The notes beneath the pieces are model-generated. The model made no database searches. It was not told the origin of the DNA and saw only the letters and a list, made by a program, of their open reading frames with translations. A program made the translations under genes and the position numbers. DNA of 64,000 nt. Origin: Niastella vici. Lineage in GTDB: Bacteria; Bacteroidota; Bacteroidia; Chitinophagales; Chitinophagaceae. The stretch covers positions 60,475-124,474 of the forward strand of contig NZ_LVYD01000060.1 of the NCBI RefSeq assembly GCF_002077945.1, given 5' to 3'. Shown piece after piece: positions 35,282 to 44,815 of the stretch; positions within the stretch are counted from its first letter, which is position 1, and the number at the start of each line of letters is the position of its first letter.

Positions 35282-35532
35282 TTATATAAAAAGGTATAAT
35301 ATCAATCTGGGATATGAACATTTGAAAATTGGCAGCCCTTTATACGATTATATTTCTCTAGGCGAAATTCATTTTCAGATCGAAATGGTAAGAAAAATTA
35401 AAAAGCGTCCGAACCCACTTTGTCGCAACCACACCCTAACAATGTCGTATTCTGCCCTTTTGTTCAAGCGGAGCGATTTTTATCTTTATAAAAATCTTCA
35501 AAAAAATTGAGCGGAAAGACAAAAGCAATCAA

Positions 35533-35751
35533 ATGAGAAATGTAATCTTCGCAATCAACACGACCTTAGATGGCTTCTGCGACCATACCAAGTTCAATCC
35601 CGATGAAGAAACGATGGCATATTTTACGCAACTCACGCGAGATGCTGACACATTCGTCTACGGACGTAAAACTTATCAATTGATGGTTCCTTATTGGCCC
35701 GATGTTCTGAAAGACCATACCGGTATTGTGCTTCGCTACTTGAAACAGTGA
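35533..35751 (+). pseudogene. truncated dihydrofolate-reductase-like (RibD C-domain) gene
   Basis: The 72-residue frame begins like an intact family member: MRNVIFAINTTLDGFCDHTK, then ADTFVYGRKTYQLMVPYWPD, which are the first strand and the GRKTYE-type motif of the RibD-C/YyaP DHFR-like proteins (normally about 180 aa). It ends after VLRYLKQ, so over half of the fold is missing. The start and upstream leader look genuine, so the break is recent or internal. Confidence 0.75.
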
Positions 35752-35826
35752 GAAAAAAAATACCAATATTACCTGATACGAAAAAAAACCGTTAGAAGTT
35801 TCAACAATCATCTAAAAGTAAAAGGC

Positions 35827-36561
35827 ATGAATTTTCTTCTCACTTCCGCTGGTATAAAGAACAAGAGCATCCACAACGCGCTGGTCGATCTGCTGGGCAA
35901 ACCGATCGCCGAGTCCAACGCCCTCTTTATTCCCACCGCGATCTACCCCTTCCCCGGCGGTGCTGGTATGGCATGGCAGGCGATCTGCGGAAAAGCCCCA
36001 TCCCACTTGTGCCAATTGGGTTGGAAGTCCCTTGGTGTGCTGGAGCTCACCGCACTGCCCAGTATCGACAAAAAAGCTTGGGTCCCTTCGGTGGAGGAGA
36101 CGGACGCCCTGCTGTTTTGGGGCGGCGATCCCCTGTACCTCAGCTATTGGATGCGGCAGTCCGGACTGACAGACCTCCTGCCATCGTTGCGGCGCGAAGC
36201 GGTCTATGTGGGAGTGAGCGCCGGTAGCATGGCGGCGTCCTCCACTTTTGGAGAGACCTACCGTAATCCGCCCAGCGGCAGCGGCAGCGCGCTCACGTCG
36301 GAAGACATCGTGTTCGTTACACCCGAGGGAAAAATCAGCAGGATCTTTGTCACGACTCAGGGAGCGGGGCTGGTTGACTTTGCATTGATTCCACACCTGG
36401 ATCACAAAGATCACCCGGACGCTTCCTTGGCTAACGCAGAAAAATGGGCTGCGAAGCTACCGGTTCCAGTGTACGCGATTGACGATGAAACCGCCATCAA
36501 AGTGACCGGCGGCATCGTCGAAGTCGTCTCCGAGGGTCACTGGAAGCTGTTTACTCCCTAA
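35827..36561 (+). CDS. peptidase E-like protein (S51, class I glutamine-amidotransferase fold)
   Basis: This 244-aa product has FIPTAIYP, LLFWGGDPLYLSYWM and the nucleophile elbow VGVSAGSM (Ser131), then DFALIPHLDHKDHP, where His after L-I-P is the expected partner. These match dipeptidase E of family S51, which cleaves Asp-X dipeptides, and its relatives. The gene is clearly richer in G+C, with third-position C/G, than all its neighbours. It lies between a truncated gene and a xyloglucan locus, suggesting recent import from a high-GC donor. Confidence 0.88.
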   Translation: MNFLLTSAGIKNKSIHNALVDLLGKPIAESNALFIPTAIYPFPGGAGMAWQAICGKAPSHLCQLGWKSLGVLELTALPSIDKKAWVPSVEETDALLFWGGDPLYLSYWMRQSGLTDLLPSLRREAVYVGVSAGSMAASSTFGETYRNPPSGSGSALTSEDIVFVTPEGKISRIFVTTQGAGLVDFALIPHLDHKDHPDASLANAEKWAAKLPVPVYAIDDETAIKVTGGIVEVVSEGHWKLFTP

Positions 36562-36683
36562 TACCCAGACTACCAGCGGGTACATTAGGTCTACAGTATT
36601 GCAATTAAATGTCTATTCACTTGTGCATGACGGCGCCCGGGCTGGGAAAAAATCAAAAAGCAATCATTTCGATACCTGATTTG

Positions 36684-36695
36684 TAACATTTGAAT
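36684..36695 (+). promoter_or_regulatory. shared 12-mer TAACATTTGAAT upstream of GH31
   Basis: The 12-mer TAACATTTGAAT lies 65 nt before the GH31 start and occurs again at 52136-52147, 37 nt before the broken GH74 gene. It resembles the Bacteroidota -7 element (TAnnTTTG) with one extra base. It could be a shared promoter core or operator of the locus. Confidence 0.35.
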
Positions 36696-36760
36696 ACCCT
36701 GTTTCCTGCTACCGGCTCCTAATTTTGCTTTCCGAACGCACCTTCAATAAAACAACCGTA

Positions 36761-39154
36761 ATGTTTATCAGGAAACTCTTATTTGCAACGATTGCATCAG
36801 TTATTGCTATTTCCAAACTAACTGCGCAAACAGAGAACAATTATCTCGTTAATGAACCGGTCGACATCAGTCCGGATTTTAGGAATTTCGCCAATACCTA
36901 TTGCCTGGCCGACAGCCTTGTTTCTTTCGACCCCGCAACCGTGTCGGGCACCCTGCAATGGCAACGCAGCCGCTATTCGCGGCGCATGGCATTTAATAAT
37001 GAACTGGCCGTGCTGCAGGCCGCAAAACATGTGGTGTTTCCTGAAACAGAATATGCGCAGGACCCGGTACTGCCGTTCAGCATTCAGTTTATTTCGCAAC
37101 GGTCGTTGCGCATCAGGATCAAAACCGGCTTTGCTGCCCACAATGAAACGGACACCCTGATGCTGGCAAAGGAGCCTGCTACAGACAACAGCTCCTGGAA
37201 ATATACAAAAACAAATGACGGTCATTTATTTAAAAGCGCCTATGGTTCTGTTTTCATCAAACCCTGGCCCTGGCATATCGAGATCAGGGACAACCGCGGC
37301 AAATTATTAACTGGTACCAATCACGCCGTTGACAATAAAAGCACATTCACCCCTGTTCTTCCGTTTTCGTTTGTACAACGCGCATCCGATCTGTCGAGAA
37401 GCATCGCTGCTTCCTTTTCGCTTGCCCCGGGAGAAAAGATCTTTGGGTGTGGCGAATCGTATGGGAGTTTCAATAAGAGAGGACAAAAAGTGGTATTGTG
37501 GACCGATGATGCCAATGGCGTACAAAACCCAGGCATGTACAAACCTGTGCCGTTTTTTATGAGCAGTAACGGCTATGGCATGTTCATCCATTCATCTGCC
37601 CCCATTACCTGCGATTTCGGCGCTTCTTTTTACGGGGTAAACACCATGATGGTCGGTGATGATGAATTGGATCTTTTTGTATTTATAGGCAATCCTAAAG
37701 AAATACTGAACGAATATACCAACGTTACCGGCAAATCGCCGATGCCGCCCCTTTGGAGTTTTGGTTACTGGCAAAGCCGTATTTCGTATTCCTCCGAAAC
37801 CGAAACAAGGGATATTGCCGCAAAGCTGCGGCAGTATAAAATACCGGCCGATGTGATACACCTCGATGTTGGCTGGTTTGAAACCGACTGGCGCACCGAT
37901 TACAAATTTTCCGCATCCCGGTTTAACGATCCGGCGAAGATGATCAGCGATCTTAAAAAAGACGGCTTCCATATTTCCCTTTGGCAACTTCCTTATTTCG
38001 TTCCAAAGAACAGGTTATTTCCGGAGATCGTGCAAAAGGGATTGTATGTAAAAGATGCAAAAGGGAATCTGCCCTATGAAGATGCCATTCTCGACTTCTC
38101 TAATGCTGCAGCGGTAAAATGGTATCAGGATCAACTGGATACCTTGTTGCGAATGGGCGTAGGCGCTATTAAAGTCGACTTTGGCGAAGCAGCGCCGGCA
38201 ACGGGTTTATACGCTTCGGGCAAAACGGGTTTTTATGAACACAATTTATACCCGGTTAGGTACAATAAAGCGGCTGCCGACATCACGAAACAGGTAACCG
38301 GTGAAAATATTATCTGGGCAAGATCGGCATGGGCGGGCAGCCAGCGATATCCTGTTCATTGGGGCGGAGACCCGGCGCCCACATCTTCGGCTATGCAGTC
38401 GACCTTAAGAGGCGGTTTGTCATTTGGTCTTTCCGGTTTTTCGTTCTGGAGTCACGACATTGGCGGTTTTGTACAGCGTACCCCCGAAGACGTTTGCCGC
38501 AGGTGGGCACCTTTCGGTTTTTTGAGTTCGCATACAAGAAACCATGGCGAACCGCCCAAAGAACCGTGGACATATAGTAAAGCATTTCTCGACGAGTTCA
38601 GGCTGAGTGATGAAATGCGTTACCAACTGATGCCCTACATCTACGCACAGGCAAAGCATTGCACTGAAACGGGACTACCCATGTTGCGGGCGTTGTTTGT
38701 AGAGTTCCCGGATGACCCCGGTGCCTGGTTGATCGACGATGAATACCTGTTTGGAGGCGACCTGCTCGTGGCTCCTTTATTTCAGGACAGTACCTATGAG
38801 CGGGATGTGTACCTGCCCAAAGGTAAATGGATCAACTATCAAAGTAATGAGGTATACGAACAGGGATGGCATCACCTGCATGGAGGAAAAATTCCGGCAA
38901 TTATTCTTGTTCGCGACGGCGCCGTGATACCGCATGTGAAACTGGCGCAATGCACAAAAGAGATCGACTGGAAGAACATCAGGCTGGTGACATACTCAAC
39001 CGGCAATACTGCGAATGGATATATATGTCTGCCTTCCGATAATGTATTGCACAGCATAGATCTGAACGGCACCGGCGGTAAATTTACGCTGCGCAACGAT
39101 TCGTATAACGGCAGTATAAAATGGCGCATTCAATCTTATAAAGAAACAAAATGA
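36761..39154 (+). CDS. GH31 alpha-xylosidase
   Basis: The start at ATG 36761 (MFIRKLLFATIASVIAISKL) gives a signal peptide and 797 aa; an upstream TTG is not needed. The (beta/alpha)8 domain shows VIHLDVGWFETDWRTDYKF, nucleophile Asp in IKVDFGEAAP, and acid/base Asp in VHWGGDPAPTSS, with WARSAWAGSQRYP before it. This is the YicI-like alpha-xylosidase pattern. It should release xylose from xyloglucan side chains in the periplasm. GH42 follows 84 nt downstream and a second GH31 further on. Confidence 0.92.
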   Translation: MFIRKLLFATIASVIAISKLTAQTENNYLVNEPVDISPDFRNFANTYCLADSLVSFDPATVSGTLQWQRSRYSRRMAFNNELAVLQAAKHVVFPETEYAQDPVLPFSIQFISQRSLRIRIKTGFAAHNETDTLMLAKEPATDNSSWKYTKTNDGHLFKSAYGSVFIKPWPWHIEIRDNRGKLLTGTNHAVDNKSTFTPVLPFSFVQRASDLSRSIAASFSLAPGEKIFGCGESYGSFNKRGQKVVLWTDDANGVQNPGMYKPVPFFMSSNGYGMFIHSSAPITCDFGASFYGVNTMMVGDDELDLFVFIGNPKEILNEYTNVTGKSPMPPLWSFGYWQSRISYSSETETRDIAAKLRQYKIPADVIHLDVGWFETDWRTDYKFSASRFNDPAKMISDLKKDGFHISLWQLPYFVPKNRLFPEIVQKGLYVKDAKGNLPYEDAILDFSNAAAVKWYQDQLDTLLRMGVGAIKVDFGEAAPATGLYASGKTGFYEHNLYPVRYNKAAADITKQVTGENIIWARSAWAGSQRYPVHWGGDPAPTSSAMQSTLRGGLSFGLSGFSFWSHDIGGFVQRTPEDVCRRWAPFGFLSSHTRNHGEPPKEPWTYSKAFLDEFRLSDEMRYQLMPYIYAQAKHCTETGLPMLRALFVEFPDDPGAWLIDDEYLFGGDLLVAPLFQDSTYERDVYLPKGKWINYQSNEVYEQGWHHLHGGKIPAIILVRDGAVIPHVKLAQCTKEIDWKNIRLVTYSTGNTANGYICLPSDNVLHSIDLNGTGGKFTLRNDSYNGSIKWRIQSYKETK

Positions 39155-39237
39155 TCATCCCGGCAAAAGCTGCTACGCGGTGCTTTTGTGATTGCTTGCT
39201 GATTCAGGGTGCCCAATAAGGCGCAAAACGGAATAAT

Positions 39238-41325
39238 ATGATTAGAACTGCTTTATTTGTTATTATTTTTTTAGTAACGGGGCTTACTGCAAAACCACAG
39301 CAAAAGGCTGCCGCATTTTTTCCCGACAGTAGCCTGGTGACTACCGGCATTTATTATTATCCCGAACATTGGAACGAAAACCAGTGGGAACGGGATATAA
39401 AAAAGATTGCTGATATGGGTTATGAGTTTGTGCATCTTGCCGAGTTCGCCTGGTTTAAGATGGAACCCGGGGAGGGGAAATTCAATTTTTCCTGGCTTGA
39501 CAGGGTCGTTAGCCTTTGCGCAAAGTATCAGCTGAAAGTTCTTTTATGTACACCTTCTGCAACCACTCCTACCTGGGTGCGGGTAAATTACCCCGAGACT
39601 TTTATTATGGATGGCCATTATATCCGTGCAGAGAATGGTACCCGGGGGTTAGGTTCCATTGTTAATTTGAAGTATCGCGGTTTTGTTACAAAAATTGTAG
39701 CGGAAATGGCCAGGCGTTACGGGCGGAATAAAAATGTGATCGGTTGGCAAATAGATAACGAACCTGGCGCCCTTTCCGATTATAGTCCATCGTCGCAGCA
39801 GGCATTCAGAACATGGTTAAAAAATAAATACAAAACTATTGATGCATTAAATACTGCCTGGGGAGCAGCTTTCTGGAGCCAGTGGTTCAATAATTTCGAT
39901 CAGATAATTATCCCTAATACAAACCTGGTCGGCTGGTGGGGTAATAATCCTCATGCTTTGCTTGATTTTAAGCGGTATTCGGCAGATGCCCAGGCTGAGT
40001 TCCTCGATCTTCAGGCAGCCATCTTGCGGAACTATATTTCAAAGGATCAATATATCACCACAAATTATACGGCAGTTTGTACGGGCTCTGATGCATTGCG
40101 CACAAAAAAACTTGATTTTGCTACCTATACAGCTTACCCAAATGGCGGTAGCGACAATATAGGCGATCAGGGATTCAGATTGGGCAATAGTAAAGTAATT
40201 CTTTTTGCCGCTGATCATTATAAGTCGGTTGGTGGCGTATCCGGGGTGATGGAGGTCCAGCCCGGGCCGGTAAACTGGGGTAGCTATAATCCGCTGCTTT
40301 TACCGGGTACAGTGCGGATGTGGCTGTACCACAGTTTTGCAGCAGGCGGAAAACTTGCCTGTTCGTACCGGTTCCGTCAAATCAATTACAGTGCAGAACA
40401 GTATCATGCCGGTATTATGCTTCCCGATGGTGTAACGCCTTCGCCGGGCGGTGAAGATTATATGCAATTCATGGCGGAAATAAAAGAACTCCGCAAACAA
40501 TTCAAACCAGGTGTTCCGATGCCGGAAAAAATGGCCGCACGGTCAACAGCTATTCTTTGGAATCTTGAAAATTACTGGACAATAGACAGACAAAAACAAA
40601 CCGGGCAATGGGATACATGGAACTATCCAATAAAATTCCTGGAAATAGCAAAATCATTTGGGGCTCCGGTCGATATTATCCCGGAAACAACCGCTCTGTC
40701 GAAATATAAGTTTGTAATTGTCCCGGCATACGAAATGGTGGATGCTGTTTTGGTGAAGAAATGGAATGATTATGTGGCAAATGGAGGGCATTTAATTATT
40801 ACCTGCCGAACCGCAACCAAAGATCGCAGGGGGCACTTTTGGGAGGCAGAACTGGCTGCTCCAATTTCCCGGCTTATAGGGGCGCAGGTTAAAGCAACCG
40901 ATATGCTTTCGAATTACGCCAAAGGCGATATTCTCTGTAAATCGGCTCATTACAATTGGAATAACTGGGCTGATTTACTAATTGCAGATAAGAATACCGA
41001 TGTTCTTGCAACATATGACAACCAGTTTTATAAAGGGAAGGCTGCTGTAGTAAATCACAAGGTTGGTAAAGGAACCGTAACATACATTGGCGTAGATACA
41101 GACGATTCGAAACTGGAAAAAGATATTTTGCGTGATATATATATGGGCGCAGGGGCTACCGCAGAAGATTTTCCGCAGGGCGTTTACGTTTACTGGCGGG
41201 ATGGTTTTTATGTTGCTGTAAATTATTCTTCGGATAATTATACAATGAACATTCCTGAAACTGCGAAAATTTTGATAGGTGAAAAAACATTGAAACCAGC
41301 CGGCGTGTTGGTTTGGAAAGAATGA
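39238..41325 (+). CDS. GH42 beta-galactosidase
   Basis: This 695-aa product has a signal peptide (ending about LTAKPQQ). The N-terminal (beta/alpha)8 domain carries TGIYYYPEHWNENQWERDI, AEFAWFKMEPGEGKFNFSWLD, the acid/base Glu in GWQIDNEPGALS and the nucleophile Glu in GVMEVQPGPVNW. A trimerisation domain (about 430-620, YKFVIVPAYEMV...) and a short C-domain complete the family architecture. In this setting it would remove galactose from xyloglucan side chains. Exo-galactanase activity is an alternative. It is flanked by two GH31 genes on the same strand. Confidence 0.92.
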   Translation: MIRTALFVIIFLVTGLTAKPQQKAAAFFPDSSLVTTGIYYYPEHWNENQWERDIKKIADMGYEFVHLAEFAWFKMEPGEGKFNFSWLDRVVSLCAKYQLKVLLCTPSATTPTWVRVNYPETFIMDGHYIRAENGTRGLGSIVNLKYRGFVTKIVAEMARRYGRNKNVIGWQIDNEPGALSDYSPSSQQAFRTWLKNKYKTIDALNTAWGAAFWSQWFNNFDQIIIPNTNLVGWWGNNPHALLDFKRYSADAQAEFLDLQAAILRNYISKDQYITTNYTAVCTGSDALRTKKLDFATYTAYPNGGSDNIGDQGFRLGNSKVILFAADHYKSVGGVSGVMEVQPGPVNWGSYNPLLLPGTVRMWLYHSFAAGGKLACSYRFRQINYSAEQYHAGIMLPDGVTPSPGGEDYMQFMAEIKELRKQFKPGVPMPEKMAARSTAILWNLENYWTIDRQKQTGQWDTWNYPIKFLEIAKSFGAPVDIIPETTALSKYKFVIVPAYEMVDAVLVKKWNDYVANGGHLIITCRTATKDRRGHFWEAELAAPISRLIGAQVKATDMLSNYAKGDILCKSAHYNWNNWADLLIADKNTDVLATYDNQFYKGKAAVVNHKVGKGTVTYIGVDTDDSKLEKDILRDIYMGAGATAEDFPQGVYVYWRDGFYVAVNYSSDNYTMNIPETAKILIGEKTLKPAGVLVWKE

Positions 41326-41705
41326 TCGCGGGAAACTTCCGGATAAGACAGTGAACGATGTTTGAAATTTATCTGTAAAAACATCATGGGTGTTTAATGC
41401 CTGATTTAAAGTGTGTAACTAAAAAATCATTTCTACAAGAATACTTCGAACCGGAAATCCTTCAGAATCGAGCGTTTTTTATTTGGTATCCCACTCCTGA
41501 GGTAAGGAAGCGCTTGCCACATCATGTCCCAGTTGATTTCAACATATGGTTCAACTTCACCCGCAAATAGTCGGATTTGTATATGAAAAAGTCGTTTTTG
41601 GGAAGCGGCACAGATGCTGCCTGGCGTTAATTTTGAAGGCGGAATGATTAATGCCGGGTGATAATTGTAGTGATTTCTAACATTGTTTGACCTAATAAAT
41701 AAGAA
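41326..41705. other. gene-free stretch between GH42 and GH31
   Basis: No supported gene is visible. A minus-strand frame (41433-41807) ends in a protein-like string (INWDMMWQALPYLRSGIPNK) but has no recognised family and overlaps the start of the GH31 gene. The stretch TAACATTGTTTGACC at about 41680 resembles the 12-mer seen upstream of the other enzymes. Confidence 0.3.
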
Positions 41706-44318
41706 ATGAAGCATATTTTTCGACTGATTGTATTTGCATGTCCGGTCATTTGTTTTGGGCAATCTGTAAAAAGTTTTGATCATTTGGCAAATACAGTTAA
41801 CGTCCATTTACCTGATGGAACACTAAGTATTCAACCGCTCACTGACAATGCTGTTAGAATAAAATTCTACAGGAACATATCGGATTCCCTGGATGAACTG
41901 GTATTGATTAATAAGCCAGCTGAAATAAAATATCAGCTTACTGAAACACCATCCGGCATTATAATAAAGACAAAGCGCATTGTAATAACAGTTGACAGGA
42001 AAAACGGTCACCTGACTTATGCCGACAGCCAGGGCAAGGTGTTTCTTGAAGAAAAAGCAGGCACCCGCAAACTGATACCCGATACTGTATCAGGTGAGCC
42101 TTGTTATAAGGCGGAACAGAGCTTTGAGTCACCTGATGGGGAATACATTTATGGCCTGGGCCAGTTCCAGGATGGGCATTTCAACCTGAAAGGAATTACA
42201 CGCCGCCTTACCCAGGTAAACACCCAGATTTCTATTCCGTTCATTTATTCCAGTAAAGGTTATGGATTGCTTTGGCATCAATACGGGCTAACAGATTTTA
42301 ATCCTGCGGATAATTTTGTTAGTCTCACAAAACAAGCAGCTTCCCCAGATAGCAGTAACATGATAGAAGTAACTACTGATGCGGGAACGCAAAGAGTGCA
42401 GCAAAGCCAGGCTGCATATAAAGGAACTTTTTCAGTAACAGAGCCGGGAGAATATGCTATCATGCTCGATTTGGGCGGCATGGGTAACCGTCATTTTGTG
42501 ATTGTAGATGGCAAACCCTGCATTGACCAAACAAACCTGTGGTTGCCGCCAACTGTAAGCGCTAAAGTATTTTTGAAAGCAGGAGCACACTCTATACAGG
42601 TCATTTGTAAATCTGACAATCAGCCTACGATCTCCTGGAAGAAAATTGACAACCTCAACAGCTTTCGTTCACCTAATGCCAAATTGATAGACTACGTGGT
42701 TTTTTACGGGATCAGGGCAGACAGTGTAATCAGCACCTACCGCAGGTTATCGGGCCAGGTGCCGATGCTGCCGCTTTGGGCTTATGGGTTCTGGCAATGC
42801 CGCGAACGTTACACCTCTGGCGATCATCTGGTACAAACTGTAAAGGAATTCCGGAAAAGACGACTTCCCATGGATGTGATTGTGCAGGATTGGCAATATT
42901 GGGGCAAGAATGGTTGGGGCGTACCCAGGTTTGATGAAACCAAATATCCGGAACCTGCAAAATTCATCAGGGAGCTCCATGACCTGAATGCTCATTTCAA
43001 TATATCGGTATGGGAGAATATTGATAAGACCTCGTCAATTGGCAGGGAGTATGTAGCCGACGACCTGTACATACCCGGTAGCGCGTGGATTGACATGCTA
43101 AATCCCAGAGCTCGCAGTAAACATTGGAATACGATGAACCAGAACCTGTTTTCCCAAGGTGTAGATTCCTGGTGGATGGATGCAGTTGAACCGGAGAACG
43201 ACGCATTAAAAGGTAAAAAGACCTATTTGGGATGGGGAGATTTTTACCGGCTTACATATCCTTTGTTTGTAAGTAAAGCGGTGTATGAAGGGCAGCGTGG
43301 TACAACTGCTGATAAAAGAGTTTGTATTTTAACCCGTTCGGCCTTTCCGGGGCAGCAGCGATATGGGATCATCAACTGGTCGGGCGATATTGGGAGTGAT
43401 TGGGATACCTACAAACGACAAATAGTGGCCGGGTTGAACTATACGATCACGGGCTTTCCTTACTGGACTACAGATATCGGCGGTTTTTTCCGCCCCGAAA
43501 AAACGCAATACACCGATACCAGTTACCACGATCTGTTAATCCGCTGGTTTCAATGGGGAGCGCTAAATCCTATATTCCGGATCCACGGTTATAAAACAGC
43601 AACAGAGCCCTGGAAGTTCGGCGAAGCGGTTGAAAGCAATATGAGAAAGGCCATGAATTTGCGTTATCGATTACTGCCCTACATATATTCTGAAGCCTGG
43701 CAGGTTTCAAGTAAAGGGTCTACAATGATGCGGCCATTGGTCATGGACTTTAATGATGATACAGCCGCACTCAATCAGCCATTTGAATTTATGTTTGGTA
43801 AATCATTGCTGGTTGCCCCTATCACAGCGCCTCATGTATCGCAGTGGGATATATATCTTCCAAAATCGAATGGGTGGTTCGACTTCTGGACCGGCAAACG
43901 TTACCTCGGCGGCCAGACGGTAAAAGCTACTGTGCTTAAAGACAGAAGCCCGTTATTTGTAAGGGCTGGTTCAATAATTCCATTAGGCAAGCCTGTTCAG
44001 TTCTCAGGCCAATTGCCGGCAGATACAGTGGAAATTCGTATATACAAAGGAGCTGATGGTGCATTTGACTTGTATGAAGATGAGGGAGATAATTACAACT
44101 ACGAAAAAGGAAACTATACAGTAATACCTTTCGCATGGAATGATAAAAGCCAAATACTCACCATATCAAAAAGACAGGGCCGTTATCCCGGTTCCATAGA
44201 TAACCGGGTTTTTCAAATAGTTCTTGTAAGTGAATCGAATGGAGCCGGTATAGAAAGCAGCAATATAAAAAAACAGATCAGCTATATTGGAAATAAAGTT
44301 ATAATTCGTTTGAAATAA
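41706..44318 (+). CDS. GH31 alpha-glycosidase (alpha-xylosidase) with PA14-like insertion
   Basis: This 870-aa product has a signal peptide (MKHIFRLIVFACPVICFGQ). The N-terminal beta-sandwich domain is followed at about 230-320 by a PA14-like insert (GEYAIMLDLGGMGNRHFVIV ... KAGAHSIQVIC), as in the xyloglucan-specific Xyl31-type enzymes. The catalytic barrel has MDVIVQDWQYWGKNGWG, nucleophile Asp in WWMDAVEPEND and acid/base Asp in NWSGDIGSDW. It probably acts on longer xyloglucan oligosaccharides than the 797-aa GH31. Part of the xyloglucan gene set. Confidence 0.92.
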   Translation: MKHIFRLIVFACPVICFGQSVKSFDHLANTVNVHLPDGTLSIQPLTDNAVRIKFYRNISDSLDELVLINKPAEIKYQLTETPSGIIIKTKRIVITVDRKNGHLTYADSQGKVFLEEKAGTRKLIPDTVSGEPCYKAEQSFESPDGEYIYGLGQFQDGHFNLKGITRRLTQVNTQISIPFIYSSKGYGLLWHQYGLTDFNPADNFVSLTKQAASPDSSNMIEVTTDAGTQRVQQSQAAYKGTFSVTEPGEYAIMLDLGGMGNRHFVIVDGKPCIDQTNLWLPPTVSAKVFLKAGAHSIQVICKSDNQPTISWKKIDNLNSFRSPNAKLIDYVVFYGIRADSVISTYRRLSGQVPMLPLWAYGFWQCRERYTSGDHLVQTVKEFRKRRLPMDVIVQDWQYWGKNGWGVPRFDETKYPEPAKFIRELHDLNAHFNISVWENIDKTSSIGREYVADDLYIPGSAWIDMLNPRARSKHWNTMNQNLFSQGVDSWWMDAVEPENDALKGKKTYLGWGDFYRLTYPLFVSKAVYEGQRGTTADKRVCILTRSAFPGQQRYGIINWSGDIGSDWDTYKRQIVAGLNYTITGFPYWTTDIGGFFRPEKTQYTDTSYHDLLIRWFQWGALNPIFRIHGYKTATEPWKFGEAVESNMRKAMNLRYRLLPYIYSEAWQVSSKGSTMMRPLVMDFNDDTAALNQPFEFMFGKSLLVAPITAPHVSQWDIYLPKSNGWFDFWTGKRYLGGQTVKATVLKDRSPLFVRAGSIIPLGKPVQFSGQLPADTVEIRIYKGADGAFDLYEDEGDNYNYEKGNYTVIPFAWNDKSQILTISKRQGRYPGSIDNRVFQIVLVSESNGAGIESSNIKKQISYIGNKVIIRLK

Positions 44319-44432
44319 AAGCATACAGTTATCGCAACGCCAGCTTACGTATATATTAAATCTCGAAAACTGCAATCAGACTTAATGTTGCAAGCCGATT
44401 AGAATTCCCAATGTATTGTGGTCGGCCATGCC

Positions 44433-44579
44433 ATGCTGAGCCGGCAATACCGGTTAAAAACGGGCTTTAATGAATTGCTGCTTACGAACCTGCAAAGCCT
44501 GCCGAACGGAATATATTTTATCAAAGCTTCCGATGGCGCCAGTTACCGGAATGGTAAATTGGTAATTCATCATAACTAA
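44433..44579 (+). pseudogene. orphan T9SS type A sorting-tail fragment
   Basis: A 48-codon frame ends in LPNGIYFIKASDGASYRNGK and LVIHHN*. It is the typical last ~50 residues of a type IX secretion cargo (L-x-x-G-x-Y-x-x-x-x...G-K-L-V-I). No secreted-protein gene body precedes it, so it is what is left of a deleted surface protein. Confidence 0.6.
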
Positions 44580-44676
44580 TCCAATATCCGCATACAATGA
44601 AACGTATACCCATACCGCCTGCTCTAAGGTATTCAAAATAAGTGCGATGATGCTTTTGCTATGAATGAATTCAATA

Positions 44677-44755
44677 TAATTCAAATTAAAAAACCCTTCA
44701 AATTTATAGATTTGAAGGGTTTCGTTTTTGGGTCGGGACGGGCCATCCGCCGAAA
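44677..44755. repeat. hairpin repeat, copy B
   Basis: Attcaaatt and an A-run, then a 13-bp stem aaacccttcaaat/atttgaagggttt (44691-44722, 6-nt loop), a T-run and gtcgggacgg. This is the left half of the copy A/D element; the tail after gtcggga diverges. It can terminate minus-strand or plus-strand transcription. Confidence 0.6.
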
Positions 44756-44815
44756 AAAAGCACTCCATCCATATTTTTAGTTATTTTTGGCTACACTCGC
44801 TACAACCCTAATTCC

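Noticed and set aside
35247..35510. 87-aa plus-strand frame
   Set aside because: Starts inside the PD40 remnant of the other strand, no family, low-complexity end.
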